From Candidatus Brocadia sp. (GTDB lineage: Bacteria; Planctomycetota; Brocadiia; Brocadiales; Brocadiaceae), in contig WYAU01000008.1 in NCBI GenBank assembly GCA_011525665.1, positions 54,111 through 118,110 on the forward strand: a stretch of DNA of 64,000 nucleotides, given 5' to 3'. The position numbers were made by a program, and so were the translations under genes. The notes under the pieces were generated by a model. It was not told the origin of the DNA, searched no databases, and saw nothing but the letters and a program-made list of their open reading frames with translations. Positions 44,079 through 53,374 of this stretch are shown here, one piece after another. Within the stretch, counting starts at the first letter, position 1. Each line of letters starts with the position of its first letter.

Positions 44079-44851
44079 ATGAAGTGACTCCGGTCATTTG
44101 TTGGGGTATCAATACTTTTTGGTGTTTTTTGCGGTGCAATACAGGCTCAAAAACTGGATAAAGGAGTAGGTCCGTACGGGGAATTCTGGAAACCGATTCC
44201 CACCCAGTGATACTGGGCACCGGACTACTTTTATTCGCCACCCGAAGAGCCAAAGGGTGTTTTTAATGCCGATGAGTGTACTCTCTGTCACAAGGCACTG
44301 TATCCTGGCCTGGTAAAGGCATGGGCAGAAAATAGTCATGCCAATCTGGACTCCATGGATAAGACTTCGGATTCAATTTTTCACTACGTGAGCGAGCCTG
44401 TGCTACGATAAAATTACTCTATGAAGCGGGTGTGCTCTACCCCATGCCTGAAAACAGGCCCCGGGCGCCTGTCCCTGTGACAGAAAAGTATCCCGATCTC
44501 CTGGGCGGTTTCTCCGGTGAATTTTGGGCAAAGGACGGGAATCCAAGCAAGATTGAAAAGGACTTCTTGTCCATGCGGGAAAACGATGCCTTTCTTGTCC
44601 GAAAGGGTCTGGCCCACATGAATCTCAACGGCTTTACCTATATTTCGTGGTCAAATTTGCTCAAGAAATACGCGGATATCAAGAGTGAGGCGAATAACCT
44701 TGCGGCGGTTAGCTGCACTGGAGAAGAAGACCAGATTAAGGCCCCGGACGAAAGCACAAAGCAAATAGGTACAGAGCGGAAGAGTGCAGGGCACGGCGCT
44801 CCGCGTCCCTGCAATTTAACGAGGATTGCAATATCGGATATTTTAGCCTGA
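44079..44851 (+). pseudogene. Decayed hydroxylamine-oxidoreductase-like multiheme cytochrome c gene
   Basis: The first frame from the ATG at 44079 encodes a signal peptide (VSILFGVFCGAIQAQ), then VGPYGEFWKPIPTQ, YWAPDYFYSPPEEPKGVF and one haem site CTLCH (44277-44291). It is broken by TGA at codon 3 and at 44208-44210, both explainable as CGA to TGA changes. At about 44400 the sequence jumps frame to a C-terminal part (LLYEAGVLYPMPENRP ... GLAHMNLNGFTYISW) open to 44851. The middle, where an octaheme HAO would have the other haem sites, is gone. HAO-family assignment is by resemblance and is moderately sure. Confidence 0.6.
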
Positions 44852-44874
44852 TAAATGAATAGAGATACTATTTG

Positions 44875-47172
44875 ATGGCGATGGAAAATCTTACACAATG
44901 GAACCTTACTTTCGCGGGTGTTGAAAACCTCTGGCTCCGTGTGTTTGTCTTAATTCTGGCGATTGCTGTACTATTCTTTTCGTGGATTGGCGTCAAAACC
45001 GTCTCCTTCCATTCCCAACGCTTACTTCTTTTTGTACTCCGTTTCTTTGCTACAACACTTATCGTTATTCTCCTTCTTCAACCGCAGATTGAACAAAAAG
45101 AAGTGCTTAAATTAAAAAATAAAGTTGTATGCCTGCTGGATAATTCCGCGAGCATGACACTGAAGGGCGGTGACACCGGCATTACCCGGTTCCAGCTTGT
45201 GAATAAGTTTTTCAAAGACAATGCGTCTTTTATTGCTGAACTGCACGATACCTTCGATGTAGATTACCTGTCCTTTTCCGATACAATAAAAGAGATTTCT
45301 TATAACGACATCGAAGGGGGGCTGGGGCTCGATGGCACGAATACCGATATTAGCCAGGTGCTCAAGCTCCTTAAAAAACGCTATGAGGGTAAATCCGTCA
45401 AGGGATACCTGGTCTTTTCTGACGGCGCCGATACGACCGAGCTTCCTTCAACCGTGAACAAACTCGAAGTCATTTCAAGTCTTGCCCGGGATCTTTCAGT
45501 TCCCTTTTTTACGTTTTCACCGGCAGGCAATATGGAGGCAAGAGATATTGCTATCAGTGACGTTTCTTACGATAGCTTCACCTTCGTACGAAGCCCATGG
45601 AAGGCAGACGTCACCATAAAGATTTTTGGATACGACGACCTCAAATTACCCCTTACATTAAAACAAGGCAACGACATCATCGCTTCCCGGGTATTAGATA
45701 CAGGAAAAGAAAGAGAACTTCATATAGACCTGTCATTTACACCCCATATGACAGGAACGTTCCTGTACACCTTGTCTCTTCCTGTTCAGCCTCATGAAGC
45801 CATTACAGAAAACAACCAGGTCAGTTTCCTCGTAAAAGTAGTGCGTGATAAAATCAGGATCATGCATGTATGCGGGAGACCGTCCTGGGACGAACGTTTT
45901 CTGCGACGGGTATTAAAAAGCGATCCCAATATTGATCTCATATCATTCTTTATCTTGCGAACACCAAGCGATGTTACTGAGGCAAGAACTGACGAACTCA
46001 GCCTCATCCCTTTTCCCGTAGATGAATTGTTTACGCAGGCGCTTGGCAGTTTTGATCTGGTCATTTTTCAGAACTTCGACTATCGGCCCTATGATAGCTC
46101 GTTCTTCCGGTTTTCGCATTATTTGAAGAACATCCAAAAGTTTGTAACGGAACTGGGTGGAGGCTTTCTGATGATTGGCGGAGATATTTCTTTTTCGACG
46201 GGGGGATACGATGGCACACCTATTGACGAAATCCTGCCCGTAAACCTCGTTGCGGAAAAGGATACTATCGACACAACCCGTTTAAAGGCGATTCTGACCA
46301 CCGAAGGGCTGAAACATCCGGTAACTGCCCTTGACGCCGATGCGGACAGAAATAGCGCTATTTGGAAAGACCTCCCCGAACTTGACGGATGCAATGTAAC
46401 CAGCGGGTTGAAGCAGGATGCCGTATCATTGGCGATCTATCCGCTCAAGGGGAATCCGCCCCTTATTTCTGTTCGGGATGCCGGACAGGGCAGATGCATG
46501 GCTATTACAACCGATTCTCTGTGGAGATGGAATTTTCTTTCCGTGGGTAAAGGCGGAAGCAATAGACATTATATAAAATTTTGGCAAAATTCCATAAAAT
46601 GGCTTATTAAAGACCCCACCTTGAACCCCGTTCATATTATGGTAAACAAAGAAACATTTTTACCAAATGAAGAAATACAAATCAAAATCACCGTGGTGGG
46701 AGGGAATTACCAGCCGCTCGGCGGCGTGCAATTAGCCATCGACGTCTCCGATGAATTTTCTGGAAAAAGCATATTCTCCGCAAAGGGGACTACAGGGGGC
46801 GACGGCCAATACAGGGCCACTATCAAACACGGCTCAGAAGGCTACTATATTGTTAAGGTGGTAGCAAAGAGAGAAACGGATGAAATCGGGCAGGATTATG
46901 CCGTCTTCAACATAGCGCTGGAAAACAGGGAATTCAAAGATCCCTTCATCATGAGAGATATTCTTGCAAAAATGGCCGAAGTTTCAGGAGGGGAATATTT
47001 TGACCTTCCCGCGACAAATATCAAAGAAAAATTTTCAATAGAAAATCCTCCTGTTGTCAAACTCGTAGGGAAACGACAAATTACTTTGTGGGATAATGGC
47101 TATATTTTTCTCTCGATCCTGGCACTTGTTTCCATAGAATGGTGGATAAGAAAACGTGGTGGGTTGAGTTGA
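44875..47172 (+). CDS. Membrane protein with VWA domain and glutamine-amidotransferase-like domain
   Basis: A 765-residue protein with two N-terminal membrane helices (residues about 20-65) and one near the C-terminus (YIFLSILALVSIEWW). The VWA domain follows the first helices: LLDNSASMTLKGG is the DxSxS metal site. The middle (VTELGGGFLMIGGDISFSTG) resembles the class I glutamine-amidotransferase-like fold of large BatA/DUF1355-type proteins. The family is associated with MoxR-type ATPase loci, but no such ATPase is adjacent. Periplasmic assembly or quality control is a possible role. Start: ATG 44875, with a TTG just before. Confidence 0.75.
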   Translation: MAMENLTQWNLTFAGVENLWLRVFVLILAIAVLFFSWIGVKTVSFHSQRLLLFVLRFFATTLIVILLLQPQIEQKEVLKLKNKVVCLLDNSASMTLKGGDTGITRFQLVNKFFKDNASFIAELHDTFDVDYLSFSDTIKEISYNDIEGGLGLDGTNTDISQVLKLLKKRYEGKSVKGYLVFSDGADTTELPSTVNKLEVISSLARDLSVPFFTFSPAGNMEARDIAISDVSYDSFTFVRSPWKADVTIKIFGYDDLKLPLTLKQGNDIIASRVLDTGKERELHIDLSFTPHMTGTFLYTLSLPVQPHEAITENNQVSFLVKVVRDKIRIMHVCGRPSWDERFLRRVLKSDPNIDLISFFILRTPSDVTEARTDELSLIPFPVDELFTQALGSFDLVIFQNFDYRPYDSSFFRFSHYLKNIQKFVTELGGGFLMIGGDISFSTGGYDGTPIDEILPVNLVAEKDTIDTTRLKAILTTEGLKHPVTALDADADRNSAIWKDLPELDGCNVTSGLKQDAVSLAIYPLKGNPPLISVRDAGQGRCMAITTDSLWRWNFLSVGKGGSNRHYIKFWQNSIKWLIKDPTLNPVHIMVNKETFLPNEEIQIKITVVGGNYQPLGGVQLAIDVSDEFSGKSIFSAKGTTGGDGQYRATIKHGSEGYYIVKVVAKRETDEIGQDYAVFNIALENREFKDPFIMRDILAKMAEVSGGEYFDLPATNIKEKFSIENPPVVKLVGKRQITLWDNGYIFLSILALVSIEWWIRKRGGLS

Positions 47173-47284
47173 GATAAAAAACACTTGCAATAAAATACCC
47201 CATTTAGTATATTTTACATTTCGGCTGGATACGCATACCTAAAGTGGACGCTATTATAGCAGGATAAAATGGAAGAGGTTGCTC

Positions 47285-47950
47285 TTGATAATAGCGATTG
47301 ATGGCCCTGCAGGTTCCGGGAAAAGTACCGTTGCCAGGATGCTGGCCGAACGGCTCGGCTTCAGGTATCTCGATACGGGCGCAATGTACCGGGCGCTTAC
47401 CTGGAAGGCGATGCAGGAAAATATAAACCTCACAGACGAAAATGCCCTGTGCCGACTTATGGAACAAACCTCCATCGAGTTCCAGAGGAAGGATGAAAAT
47501 CTGCTGGTGTTTGTGGATGGAGTTAACATTACAGAAGAAATCCGCTTGCCTTCTGTTACCAATAATGTCCATTACATATCAGATACACCGGGTGTGCGGC
47601 ATCGCATGGTAAAATTACAGCAAAAGCTTGCGTCGGAAGGAAACACTGTTGCCGAAGGAAGAGATATGGGAACGGTTGTGTTCCCTCAGGCAGAAAAGAA
47701 ATTTTTCCTGGATGCTGATATTGCAGAACGCGCCAGAAGACGTTACGGCGAGTTTAAACTCCCGGAAAAGAAATTTTCCTATGACGATATTATAAAAGAT
47801 ATGGAAATACGTGACAGACGCGATACGACAAGAAATAACTCGCCTTTAATAAAGAGTAGTGATGCGATTTATATAAATACGACGAAATTAACTAGTGAAG
47901 ACGTAGTGAATCTCATACTCAAAGAAATTAGATGTGTCATGAAAAAATAG
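47285..47950 (+). CDS. cmk: Cytidylate kinase
   Basis: A 221-residue CMP/dCMP kinase. IAIDGPAGSGKSTVAR is the P-loop, YLDTGAMYRALTW the conserved CMP-binding segment and VAEGRDMGTVVFP the third motif; SPLIKSSDAIYINTT is the typical end. The start is a TTG at 47285, favoured over TTG 47279 because GGAAGAGG then lies six bases upstream. It is followed closely by rpsA, the usual bacterial order. Confidence 0.93.
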   Translation: MIIAIDGPAGSGKSTVARMLAERLGFRYLDTGAMYRALTWKAMQENINLTDENALCRLMEQTSIEFQRKDENLLVFVDGVNITEEIRLPSVTNNVHYISDTPGVRHRMVKLQQKLASEGNTVAEGRDMGTVVFPQAEKKFFLDADIAERARRRYGEFKLPEKKFSYDDIIKDMEIRDRRDTTRNNSPLIKSSDAIYINTTKLTSEDVVNLILKEIRCVMKK

Positions 47951-48034
47951 TTTTTTAACGCAGCGGTAAACGTATTTTATTTCATGAAACTTTTTTCGAT
48001 TGTTTCATTATTATTTTGGAGAAATCATCAAATT

Positions 48035-49786
48035 ATGGATCGTGATATTTTAAAAGAATACAACGTGAATTTAGCCGACATTGAAAGGGAAGTTGAAGAA
48101 ATTGTGGGAGGCGAGGATACAAAAAGAAAGATGGAATCTACGTATTATGATTCTATTCAAAATTTTGAAGTGGGTTCGGTTCTTAGTGGCCGTATCCTTA
48201 GCGCCCTTGGGGATAATATTGTTATCGACTGCGGATACAAATCCGAGGGTATGATACCCAAATCTGAATTTGATGATCCTTCCGAAATAAAGATTGGTGA
48301 GAATGTAGAAGTTTTATTGGAAGCTGTGGAAGATGATTCGGGACTGATTAAATTATCAAAACGCAAAGCGGATCGTATACGCGGGTGGGAAAGGGTTATT
48401 TCGAAATATAAAGAAGGCGATATCATAACGGGACGCGTCACGAGAAAGATAAAAGGTGGCCTGCTCGTGGATATGGGCGTTCCGATATTTTTACCCGCCT
48501 CTCAGATTGACGTGAAGCCGCCCGGTGATATTTCTCAGTACATTGGACAGGAAGTCACCTGCCGAATTCTTAAAATAGACGAAGCCAGACAAAATATCGT
48601 TGTGTCCAGAAGAAAGCTCATTGAGGAAGAACGCGATAAAAAGAAGCAGGGGTTATTGGCAGAAATTGCTATCGGACAAGTCAGAAAAGGAGTGGTTAAA
48701 AACATTGCTGACTTCGGTGCATTTATCGATCTCGGTGGACTTGATGGGCTCCTCCATATTACGGATATGAGCTGGGGCAGGATAAGCCATCCTTCAGAGA
48801 TGCTTGCCATCGACGATGAAGTCGAGGTGAAAATACTTGACATCGATAAGGAAAAGGGGAAGGTTGCCCTCGGACTAAAGCAAAAGTCTGAAAACCCCTG
48901 GCTGCACATAGAAGAAAAATACCCCGTCGGTTCCCGGGTAAAAGGCCAGGTTGTCAATATTATGTCTTATGGCGCTTTTGTGAAACTGGAAACGGGCATC
49001 GAAGGTCTTGTGCACATCTCGGAAATGTCCTGGACACGCCGCATTAATCACCCCACGGAAATGGTTGCTATCGGGGACATGGTTGAAGTCGTTGTCCTTA
49101 AGATCGACAAGGAAAAAGAGGAAATCTCACTCAGTATGAAACAGACTGAAGTCAACCCCTGGACCGTTATTGAAGAGAAATATCCACCCGGAACCAAGAT
49201 AAAGGGCCGCGTCCGCAACCTTACCAATTATGGCGCATTCATCGAGATCGAAGAAGGCGTGGATGGCTTGCTCCATATATCAGACATGTCCTGGGCAAAG
49301 AAGGTAGGGCACCCGTCAGAAATTGTTAAGAAGGGCGATAAAATTGAGGCGGTAGTGCTTTCTGTTGACCGCGAAAAAAAGCGGGTTGCTTTGGGTTTGA
49401 AACAACTCTCCGATGATCCATGGACACGAGAGATACCTGAAAAATTTAAGGTCGGTGATATCGTCACCGGTAAGGTTACCAAACTGACGAATTTCGGCGC
49501 ATTTCTGGAACTCGGCAAAGGGATCGAAGGGTTATTACATATCTCAGAATTGTCCAGCGAAAAGGTCACCAATCCCGCCGACATTGTCAATATTGGCGAT
49601 GAGCTGGAGGTGAGGATTATTCGCATCGAACCCGAAGCGAGGAAAATAGGACTCAGCCTTAAAAAATTGTCCGATACGGAAGGGAAAGGTACGGTAACAT
49701 CAACCTCAAATTCGGCCTCTTCACAGCAATTATTCAATGAAACGGGAGGCGCAACAGAAAAGAATTCTGGCGCTGCGAACGGTTAA
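48035..49786 (+). CDS. rpsA: Ribosomal protein S1
   Basis: A 583-residue S1 with six S1 RNA-binding repeats: two divergent N-terminal ones for ribosome binding (FEVGSVLSGRILSALGDN; YKEGDIITGRVTRKIKGG) and four canonical ones (for example VVKNIADFGAFIDLGGLDG, VVNIMSYGAFVKLETGIEG). S1 holds mRNA on the 30S subunit. The ATG at 48035 (MDRDILKEYN) is preferred to an upstream one at 47984; TTGGAG precedes it by about 13 bases. It is downstream of cmk. Confidence 0.93.
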   Translation: MDRDILKEYNVNLADIEREVEEIVGGEDTKRKMESTYYDSIQNFEVGSVLSGRILSALGDNIVIDCGYKSEGMIPKSEFDDPSEIKIGENVEVLLEAVEDDSGLIKLSKRKADRIRGWERVISKYKEGDIITGRVTRKIKGGLLVDMGVPIFLPASQIDVKPPGDISQYIGQEVTCRILKIDEARQNIVVSRRKLIEEERDKKKQGLLAEIAIGQVRKGVVKNIADFGAFIDLGGLDGLLHITDMSWGRISHPSEMLAIDDEVEVKILDIDKEKGKVALGLKQKSENPWLHIEEKYPVGSRVKGQVVNIMSYGAFVKLETGIEGLVHISEMSWTRRINHPTEMVAIGDMVEVVVLKIDKEKEEISLSMKQTEVNPWTVIEEKYPPGTKIKGRVRNLTNYGAFIEIEEGVDGLLHISDMSWAKKVGHPSEIVKKGDKIEAVVLSVDREKKRVALGLKQLSDDPWTREIPEKFKVGDIVTGKVTKLTNFGAFLELGKGIEGLLHISELSSEKVTNPADIVNIGDELEVRIIRIEPEARKIGLSLKKLSDTEGKGTVTSTSNSASSQQLFNETGGATEKNSGAANG

Positions 49787-49813
49787 TATACTATCAACAC
49801 CAAAAAAGGAAAC

Positions 49814-50632
49814 ATTCATACGGAATCGGCTTTACAAACATATCTGAAAGAAATTAACCAAATTCCGTTGTTATCTCCTGAGGAAGAAAAGGAAATAACA
49901 AAAAAAGTAGTAGAGGGGGACGAAAAGGCGCGGGAAAAACTGATACGCTCCAACCTGCGCTTGGTTGTGAGTATAGCAAAAGAGTATATCAACCGGGGGC
50001 TTTCTTTTTTGGATCTGATCGAAGAGGGAAATATTGGCCTGATCCGCGCTGTTCAGGGATTCGATCCATCGACCGGATATAAATTCAGCACGTATGCCAC
50101 ATGGTGGATCAAACAGGCAATCCGCCGCGCCCTGACGGATAAGACGAAAACAATCCGTGTTCCTTCGTATATGATACAGAAGATATCCCGGCTGAAAACC
50201 GCATCGACTGGTCTCCTTGACAGGCTGGAAAGGCCTCCCAGCCGTGAAGAGATAGCTGAGGAGATGGATATTACCGCAAAAAAGGTAGAGTCCATTGAAC
50301 ACGCCATACGCTCAACGGGATCTCTCAGCAAGACAGACATCACGGGCTCTGACCTTATATGGGCTCTTGACAGCATTATACCCGACAGGAGAATTCCGGC
50401 GCCTGAAGAAGAAATGGAAGAAACTTATGAAAGAGAAACCCTGGAAAAACTACTGGATATTATTGATAAAAGGGAAGCCGCAATAATAAAACTCCGATAC
50501 GGGCTGATCGATGGCGAACCAAAAACACTGGAAGAAATAGGAGCGAAATTGCATATAAGTCGTGAACGTGTCAGACAAATAGAGAAAGAAACCATTCGAA
50601 AGCTATACTATCTTTTGACAAAAGAGAAATAA
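49814..50632 (+). CDS. Sigma-70 family RNA polymerase sigma factor, non-canonical start
   Basis: A primary-type sigma factor without region 1.1 or the non-conserved insert. Region 1.2 is ALQTYLKEINQIPLLSPEEE, region 2 includes FSTYATWWIKQAIRRAL (2.3-2.4), region 3 VPSYMIQKISRLK onward and region 4.2 EEIGAKLHISRERVRQIE. Region 1.2 codons lie upstream of the first TTG (49868), and no ATG, GTG or TTG occurs in any frame between the rpsA stop and 49868. An ATT at 49814 preceded by AAAAAAGGAAAC is the best candidate start (272 residues). It is in the same frame as rpsA, 27 bases after its TAA. Confidence 0.88.
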   Translation: MHTESALQTYLKEINQIPLLSPEEEKEITKKVVEGDEKAREKLIRSNLRLVVSIAKEYINRGLSFLDLIEEGNIGLIRAVQGFDPSTGYKFSTYATWWIKQAIRRALTDKTKTIRVPSYMIQKISRLKTASTGLLDRLERPPSREEIAEEMDITAKKVESIEHAIRSTGSLSKTDITGSDLIWALDSIIPDRRIPAPEEEMEETYERETLEKLLDIIDKREAAIIKLRYGLIDGEPKTLEEIGAKLHISRERVRQIEKETIRKLYYLLTKEK

Positions 50633-50638
50633 AGAGCT

Positions 50639-51154
50639 ATGGATAATTTAAAAAATTTAGTGCGCGAGGTGCCTGACTTTCCTAAAAAGGGCATTATCTT
50701 TAAAGATATTACACCTTTGTTGCAAAGCCCAAACGGACTAAGAGGCGCTGTTGAAACAATCTCTGATTATTATAAAAATAAGAAGATCGATATCGTGGTT
50801 GGCGCAGAGGCGCGTGGTTTTATCCTGGCCCCAACCGTTGCCTTTAATTTAGGCGCCGGCTTTACCCCCATCAGAAAACCGGGCAAACTTCCCTATGAAA
50901 AGATTAGTATGAGTTATGCGCTTGAATATGGCACCGATGTGCTCGAAATACACAAGGATGGTATCAAGAATGGGCAGCGCGTACTCATGATAGATGATTT
51001 GTTAGCAACCGGCGGGACTATGGCTGCCTGTTGTAAACTGGTCGAATCTCTGGGGGGGCAGATCGTGGGATGTGCCTTTTTGATTGAGTTAACCTTTCTC
51101 AATGGCAAGCAGGCATTAAATAAATACGATATATTTTCAGTGATAAAATACTGA
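50639..51154 (+). CDS. apt: Adenine phosphoribosyltransferase
   Basis: A 171-residue type I phosphoribosyltransferase that salvages adenine to AMP with PRPP. The PRPP-binding motif is VLMIDDLLATGGTMAA; the N-terminal VREVPDFPKKGIIFKDITPL and VVGAEARGFILAP are diagnostic for Apt. Length is normal. It begins six bases after the sigma factor stop, so the two are co-transcribed. Confidence 0.96.
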   Translation: MDNLKNLVREVPDFPKKGIIFKDITPLLQSPNGLRGAVETISDYYKNKKIDIVVGAEARGFILAPTVAFNLGAGFTPIRKPGKLPYEKISMSYALEYGTDVLEIHKDGIKNGQRVLMIDDLLATGGTMAACCKLVESLGGQIVGCAFLIELTFLNGKQALNKYDIFSVIKY

Positions 51155-51195
51155 AAGGCATTTTGAACCCGATGAAAAGGGAGAGGGTGTTCCTC

Positions 51196-51459
51196 TTATT
51201 TTAAAGTTATTTCAATCGATTGTCCTTCCTTCCATATCTGGTTGAATACCTTTATATTCTTCAACGCATCCATTACCTGTTTTTCAATCCACATGATTAC
51301 ATCGCTATAGCCACAACTGAAACATCTGATCATCCACGGTACCTTCATTGTTTTAACCATTACAGACACAGCCTCACCATCACAATTTGGACATTTGGCC
51401 GAAGAAATAACAGCCTTATATTTTTCCCCGATTTCTTTATTCGAAAAATGCTCTGACAT
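51196..51459 (-). CDS. Small zinc-ribbon protein of unknown function
   Basis: An 87-residue protein with two CxxC pairs 22 residues apart (CPNC and CFSC), consistent with a single zinc ribbon, followed by a helix (MWIEKQVMDALKNIKV). Its precise family is not recognised. It is convergent with apt and has its own start region with AAGGAG-type sequence about 10 bases upstream. Confidence 0.65.
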   Translation of the reverse strand: MSEHFSNKEIGEKYKAVISSAKCPNCDGEAVSVMVKTMKVPWMIRCFSCGYSDVIMWIEKQVMDALKNIKVFNQIWKEGQSIEITLK

Positions 51460-51909
51460 TTTTACACTCCTTGAGAATGATTTTACATATCAAACCTTGT
51501 ATTACATAACATACTCCGTCACATAAAAGTTTCCTGCTCTTCATTTTTCCTTTTCTGTGTTCCTCTGCGTTTTTACTGCCCTCTCGGTGGACTATTCTTT
51601 GACTGCTTTGGATTCAAACCCCTGGCCACGCGCTTTTAGGCATAAAAACAAGTATAGCTGCTTTTTGTGCCGATTTCAAGTTTCTTATTTTGGAATAAAA
51701 CTCAGTTTTTATAAAATTATGAAACGCTCCTGAATGCACCCCTGGCAGGAGCCAGTGGAGATGGTTTGTTGTCAAGCAAAGTTGGGGAAAGCAGATTTCA
51801 TGCCTGTTACCGGAAGTGGTGAAAATCTTCGTTAAGACGTAACAACAAATGCATCACAAACTTCTCCTGATTATTTCGACACAATTCCTTTGCGGTAAAT
51901 TCCCGGTCT
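51460..51909. other. Intergenic region between the zinc-ribbon gene and thiC
   Basis: No gene seen. GCTCCTG (51726-51732) pairs with CAGGAGC (51746-51752) and, read on the minus strand, is followed by a T-rich stretch, so it may terminate the thiC transcript. TTCCTCTGCGTTTTTACTG near 51552 belongs to the common CTCTG(T/C)G-type dispersed repeat also glimpsed near 53216 and 53330. Confidence 0.45.
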
Positions 51910-53184
51910 TTATACCTTGTCACTGAGTTTAAATACGCAGTATTCAGCGCACATGGAACAGACCTCTTCGTTTTGGGGTCGTCCCTTTTCACGGATGCTT
52001 CTGGCTACCGTGGGATCGATACAGGTGTTGAACTGTCCTTCCCAATTCCTCTTTCGTCTGAATTGTGACATCTTTTTATCCCATTCCCATGCTGATTTGA
52101 CACCCTTGGCAATATCAGCGGCATGGGCAGCAATCCGTGCGGCCATTACGCCGCTTCTTACATCGGCAGGACCGGGTAAGCTCAAATGTTCTGTCGGTGT
52201 TACATAGCATAAAAAGTCTGCCCCTGCCGCGGCCGCTATTGCCCCTCCAATGGCTGATGTGATATGGTCGTATCCGGGGGCGACGTCTGTGACAATGGGG
52301 CCGAGTACATAAAAAGGTACCCCTTTGCAAAGTTCCTTTTGTAATTGAACCTGGGCGGTTACCTGATTCAACGGCACGTGTCCGGGACCTTCTACCATAA
52401 CCTGTACACCGGCGTCCAGCGCCCTTTGTGCAAGTTCCGCAAGGACGTTTAACTCGTATACCTGTGCACGGTCAAATGCGTCTGCCAGTGCTCCCGGCCG
52501 CATGGCGTCCCCCAGGCTCAGGGTCACGTCATATTCCTTTGCTATAGCCAATATTTCATCGTATTCTTCATACAGCGGATTCTCCTGCCCATTGTGGACC
52601 ATCCATTCTACTAAAAATGTTCCACCGCGGCTTACTACACCGCAAATGCGTTTATTTTCTTTCAGGTGTTTGAGTACCCCCTTTGTGGCTCCACAATGCA
52701 CGGTGACAAAATCCACGCCGTCCTCACAGTGCAACCGTACTGCCTTAAGCATGTCTGTTGCAGTCATATCGACAATCGAATGCCTGCGCTGAACGGTCTT
52801 GACGGCTGCCTCATAGATTGGCACACTCCCTACGGCAATAGATGCCGACCCGATAATCTTTTTCCGTATTGCCCGCAAATCGCCGCCGGTGCTCAGATCC
52901 ATTACCGCGTCGGCGCCCGCCCCTTCAGCTGCCCGTAACTTTTCCATCTCACTTGTGACATCGGCATAATCAGCCGAAGTTCCGATATTGGCATTAACTT
53001 TGGTTTTGAGCCCGGCGCCGATACCGCAAATCTTTGATGCCTTGCGTTTGTGGTTTGCAGGAATGACAATCTTACCCTCGGTGATACGTAGCCGGATATA
53101 TTCAGGATCCAGACCTTCATCTTTTGCAACCTGTTTCATCTCTTGTGTAACAATGTTCTGTCTGGCTAATTGCAACTGTGTCAT
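51910..53184 (-). CDS. thiC: ThiC-family radical SAM enzyme (HMP-P synthase or 5-hydroxybenzimidazole synthase)
   Basis: A 424-residue short-type ThiC. It turns 5-aminoimidazole ribotide into the thiamin pyrimidine in true ThiC, or into 5-hydroxybenzimidazole in the BzaF/BzaA branch. Conserved stretches are NANIGTSADYADV, MDLSTGGDLRAIRKKI, VEGPGHVPLNQV and ALGP-like VLGPIVTDVAPGYDHI. The C-terminal cluster motif is CSMCAEYC, C-x2-C-x3-C, whereas E. coli ThiC has C-x2-C-x4-C. No TPP riboswitch is visible upstream. The branch cannot be decided from the sequence alone. Confidence 0.85.
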   Translation of the reverse strand: MTQLQLARQNIVTQEMKQVAKDEGLDPEYIRLRITEGKIVIPANHKRKASKICGIGAGLKTKVNANIGTSADYADVTSEMEKLRAAEGAGADAVMDLSTGGDLRAIRKKIIGSASIAVGSVPIYEAAVKTVQRRHSIVDMTATDMLKAVRLHCEDGVDFVTVHCGATKGVLKHLKENKRICGVVSRGGTFLVEWMVHNGQENPLYEEYDEILAIAKEYDVTLSLGDAMRPGALADAFDRAQVYELNVLAELAQRALDAGVQVMVEGPGHVPLNQVTAQVQLQKELCKGVPFYVLGPIVTDVAPGYDHITSAIGGAIAAAAGADFLCYVTPTEHLSLPGPADVRSGVMAARIAAHAADIAKGVKSAWEWDKKMSQFRRKRNWEGQFNTCIDPTVARSIREKGRPQNEEVCSMCAEYCVFKLSDKV

Positions 53185-53374
53185 ATTTTCCTCGATCTTT
53201 ATTTTGAAAAATTTAGCTCACCACAGAGGACGAGTAGGTGTGACAAAAATTCTCCCGCGAAAAACGGATAATTCTTTCGTGGGTGACATAAATTTCCGGT
53301 GCAGCGGTGATGCAATTAAAAAGAATTTGACCACAAAGAGACAGAGGCACAAAAAATCCAAGGCATAAGAATTT

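Noticed and set aside
44085..44210. TGA read as tryptophan or selenocysteine in the HAO-like gene
   Set aside because: Other genes in the window use TGA as stop, no SECIS-like structure was seen, and the frame is also broken downstream, so decay is simpler.
53185..53374. TPP riboswitch expected upstream of thiC
   Set aside because: Looked for CTGAGA and the ACCTGAT...GGGA-type conserved segments on the minus strand and did not find them.
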